A stretch of DNA of 7,907 nt from positions 1-7,907 of the forward strand of contig JAGLKH010000167.1 of NCBI GenBank assembly GCA_023141985.1. Direction: 5' to 3'. A program made the translations under genes and the position numbers. Source of the DNA: Flavobacteriaceae bacterium (lineage in GTDB: Bacteria; Bacteroidota; Bacteroidia; Flavobacteriales; Flavobacteriaceae). Below the pieces are notes generated by a model, which worked only from the letters and a program-made list of their open reading frames with translations, was not told the DNA's origin and ran no database searches. Numbering within the stretch: position 1 is the stretch's first letter; the number at the start of each line of letters is the position of its first letter. Below are positions 5,800 to 7,907 of the stretch, piece by piece.

Positions 5800-7242
5800 T
5801 TATTCCAAACTCCATCCTTTTCTATAAGTTCTTTTAACAAATTGGTTAGCAGGGTCAAAATTAGTTATTTTCATATTTATGCCATCCCAAAGTAGCTTTT
5901 TACGGCCTGGATATTCAAATCGATTACCTCTCTTTTTTCTTAAATTATAACTCCTTATCGCTAAATTCCCCATTAAAATAGATTCGGTTAAAGGACCTGA
6001 AAAATCGAAGGAAGATGTTAACGATTTTTGTTTTATACTTCCAAAGCCATCTTTACAAGCGGCTACCCATTTTGCCTGATGTCCGTGTTCTGGTAATGAA
6101 ATTAACTCAGTATCTTCATTTGGTTTGATGATCTCTCCTGAGTTGAGATATATTTTTGGATTTCTACCATAGGTTCCACAGGTCATAATACCTTTTTCTC
6201 CTATCATTATAACACCATTAGTGCTATCTTCATCACCTATCGGATGATCTGCAGGAATAAGCTCTGGATGAAATGGACGTAAACCACCATCGGTCCAATT
6301 TAATTTTACTTCACGAGGATTTTTATCGCTCGCTGGAAATTTTAATTGTGTCCTAGATGAAGGAGGGCAAGAATCCGGCAGATAATCTGGCACCCAATCT
6401 TTCGAGAATATTGCACCAACACTGCTTTCTACTTCTGTTGGGTAACCAAGTCCTAAAACTCTATAGGGAGGATCCATTAAATGACAGCCCATATCTCCAA
6501 GAGCACCAGTTCCAAAATTCCACCAGCCTCTCCATTTAAATGGATGGTATAAAGGATGATAATCTACCCATTGTGCCGGACCGATCCAATTATCCCAATC
6601 TAGCCCTTCTAATAGTGCAGGCTTATCGGTTGGAGTTTCTATGCCCTGTGGCCAAACGGGTCTATTAGTCCATACATGAACTTGACTTACTTTACCAATC
6701 ATTCCATTATCAAACCAATTAATCATTGTTTGTACACCTTGACCGGATGCACCCTGATTTCCCATTTGGGTTACCACTTTATATCTGTTAGCAGCTTGAG
6801 TAAGTACCCTAGCCTCATGAATACTATGCGTTAAAGGTTTTTGAACATACACATGTTTATTTAATTGCATTGCCGCAAGCGCAATAACAGCATGAGTATG
6901 ATCGGGAGTTGATACCGTTATGGCATCAATATCAGTCATGGTATCCAATAATTTTCTAAAATCTTTAAATTTTTTGGCTTTAGGAAATTTTTTAAAGGCA
7001 TTAGATGCCCTGTTCCAATCAACATCACAAATAGCTGAAATATTTGCAGATCCATTATTCCAAACATTTACGGCATCACTAAAACCTTTGCCGCCACCAC
7101 CTATTACAGCAACATTTAATTGGTCACTTGGTGCTATAAACCCTCTACCCATAACATGCCTGGGAATTATTGAAATTCCTGCGACTGTTAAAGCCGTCTT
7201 TTTAATAAAACTTCTTCTGCTTGATGTGTTATTTTTATCCAT
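5800..7242 (-). CDS. Tat-exported Gfo/Idh/MocA family oxidoreductase
   Basis: This 480-residue NAD(P)-dependent oxidoreductase is of the glucose-fructose oxidoreductase / inositol dehydrogenase type and is predicted to act in the periplasm. The N terminus has a twin-arginine signal, SRRSFIKK at residues 8-15, followed by a hydrophobic stretch to about 26. The Rossmann domain starts at LNVAVIGGGGKG (42-52) and runs to about 165. D73 in ICDVD probably contacts the cofactor ribose. STPDHTH (111-117) and VQKPLTHS (133-140) match the family's substrate-proximal loop; K135 is the conserved lysine, with Q replacing the common E before it. The C-terminal domain contains GDMGCHLMD (249-257), carrying the conserved D and H region. 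The specific sugar cannot be named. The start lies 11 bp after the stop of the upstream isomerase-like gene, so the two are likely one transcript. Confidence 0.9.
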   Translation of the reverse strand: MDKNNTSSRRSFIKKTALTVAGISIIPRHVMGRGFIAPSDQLNVAVIGGGGKGFSDAVNVWNNGSANISAICDVDWNRASNAFKKFPKAKKFKDFRKLLDTMTDIDAITVSTPDHTHAVIALAAMQLNKHVYVQKPLTHSIHEARVLTQAANRYKVVTQMGNQGASGQGVQTMINWFDNGMIGKVSQVHVWTNRPVWPQGIETPTDKPALLEGLDWDNWIGPAQWVDYHPLYHPFKWRGWWNFGTGALGDMGCHLMDPPYRVLGLGYPTEVESSVGAIFSKDWVPDYLPDSCPPSSRTQLKFPASDKNPREVKLNWTDGGLRPFHPELIPADHPIGDEDSTNGVIMIGEKGIMTCGTYGRNPKIYLNSGEIIKPNEDTELISLPEHGHQAKWVAACKDGFGSIKQKSLTSSFDFSGPLTESILMGNLAIRSYNLRKKRGNRFEYPGRKKLLWDGINMKITNFDPANQFVKRTYRKGWSLE

Positions 7243-7253
7243 TTATGTGAATT

Positions 7254-7907
7254 TTAGAAATTATTTGATTTTTTATAGGCCTCAATTACAGCTAACTCCC
7301 CGGCTTTACCTTCAATAGAATTGCCATGTTCCATACCAAGTATGCCCTTATATCCTTTGTTATGGATGTATTTAAATACATTGGCATAATTAATTTCGCC
7401 AGTAGTTGGTTCATTCCTTCCAGGATTATCGCCAATTTGGAAGTATGCTATTTCATCCCAGCAGGCTTCAATATTAGGGATTAAATTACCTTCCTGAATT
7501 TGCTGATGATAGATGTCGAAAAGTATTTTACAGGAAGGGGAGTTTACTGCTTTGCAAATTTGGTAGGCTTGAGGAGATTCTTTTAAAAACATTCCTGGAT
7601 GATTTCTAAAATTTAAAGGTTCCAAAACCATGATCAAACCGTAAGGTTCCAAAATATCGGAAGCTCTTTTTAGTGCTTCAACAACATTAGCGGTTTGATA
7701 ATCATTATCTAGCCTCAAATCTACATGACCTGGCACAACAGTCATCCATTTGGCATTAACACGCTTGGCTACTTCGACAGATTTTTGAATGTCTTTTAAA
7801 AACTCTTCTCTGTAGTCTTTACTTCCCGAAGCAAGATTAGGTATTTTCCAATAGATTTTATGGGCTACAAAAACGCCCATTTCCATGTCCTTATCCTGCA
7901 TCAATTT
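7254..7907 (-). CDS. Hydroxypyruvate isomerase-like TIM-barrel protein, N terminus beyond right edge
   Basis: The gene belongs to the xylose isomerase-like TIM-barrel superfamily and most resembles hydroxypyruvate isomerase and related sugar isomerases/epimerases. The frame is open to the window edge. The ATG at 7901 (and a TTG at 7904) are more likely internal, because about 80 N-terminal residues including the first barrel strands are missing compared with a usual length near 260-300. Visible metal and catalytic regions are EPLN in MVLEPLN, FDIYHQQ (aspartate and histidine), GRNEPTTGEINY near a typical GRHEPGTGEINY, and GMEH near the C terminus. These supply the Glu/Asp/His/Glu set expected of the fold. 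A signal peptide cannot be assessed. The oxidoreductase gene follows after 11 bp, which suggests sequential isomerisation and oxidation of one carbohydrate, although the true substrate is unknown. Confidence 0.85.
   Translation of the reverse strand, partial: KLMQDKDMEMGVFVAHKIYWKIPNLASGSKDYREEFLKDIQKSVEVAKRVNAKWMTVVPGHVDLRLDNDYQTANVVEALKRASDILEPYGLIMVLEPLNFRNHPGMFLKESPQAYQICKAVNSPSCKILFDIYHQQIQEGNLIPNIEACWDEIAYFQIGDNPGRNEPTTGEINYANVFKYIHNKGYKGILGMEHGNSIEGKAGELAVIEAYKKSNNF

Noticed and set aside
6920..7318. A 132-codon plus-strand frame opposite the oxidoreductase N terminus and the isomerase C terminus
   Set aside because: It is the antisense of two well-supported genes, crosses their junction, and resembles no known family.

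Overview
The window looks like Bacteroidota, most likely a flavobacterium. The DNA is AT-rich, start codons lack clear Shine-Dalgarno sequences, the plus-strand genes follow the order ilvD-ilvB-ilvN-ilvC-ilvA, and the minus strand carries a Tat-exported Gfo/Idh/MocA oxidoreductase next to a sugar isomerase-like gene. This assignment rests on gene order and protein resemblance from memory; no database was searched.

Plus strand, 1-5665: a branched-chain amino acid biosynthesis operon. It begins with the C-terminal end of ilvD (dihydroxy-acid dehydratase). A small, very AT-rich SAM-dependent methyltransferase follows and is an unexpected passenger. Next come intact ilvB and ilvN (acetohydroxyacid synthase large and small subunits) and ilvC (long-form ketol-acid reductoisomerase). 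The operon ends in a wrecked ilvA (threonine dehydratase), which has a one-base frameshift after about 23 codons and loses IlvA similarity after about 120 codons. An unrelated open tail follows, possibly from a phospholipase C-like gene. The intact genes can serve the shared steps of valine and isoleucine synthesis, but the step that feeds isoleucine (threonine to 2-oxobutanoate) is broken here.

The most unusual stretch is the 186-bp gap between ilvB and ilvN. It holds two imperfect tandem copies of a unit of about 90 bp. The second copy ends exactly at the ilvN start codon. In both copies a 7-bp stem can form that buries the ATG at the end of the unit, and the two base changes in the stem keep pairing as G-U wobbles. 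In the copy next to ilvN a second, mutually exclusive hairpin can form. Each copy also opens with the same five-codon mini-ORF (MKRAC, stop). This is a candidate cis-acting RNA controlling ilvN translation.

Minus strand, 5800-7907: a two-gene unit converging on the ilv operon. A xylose isomerase-like TIM-barrel protein of the hydroxypyruvate isomerase type, cut by the right edge, is followed 11 bp later by a Tat-signal Gfo/Idh/MocA oxidoreductase. They probably act in sugar or sugar-acid catabolism. The 134 bp between the two convergent units contain no gene and no convincing terminator.
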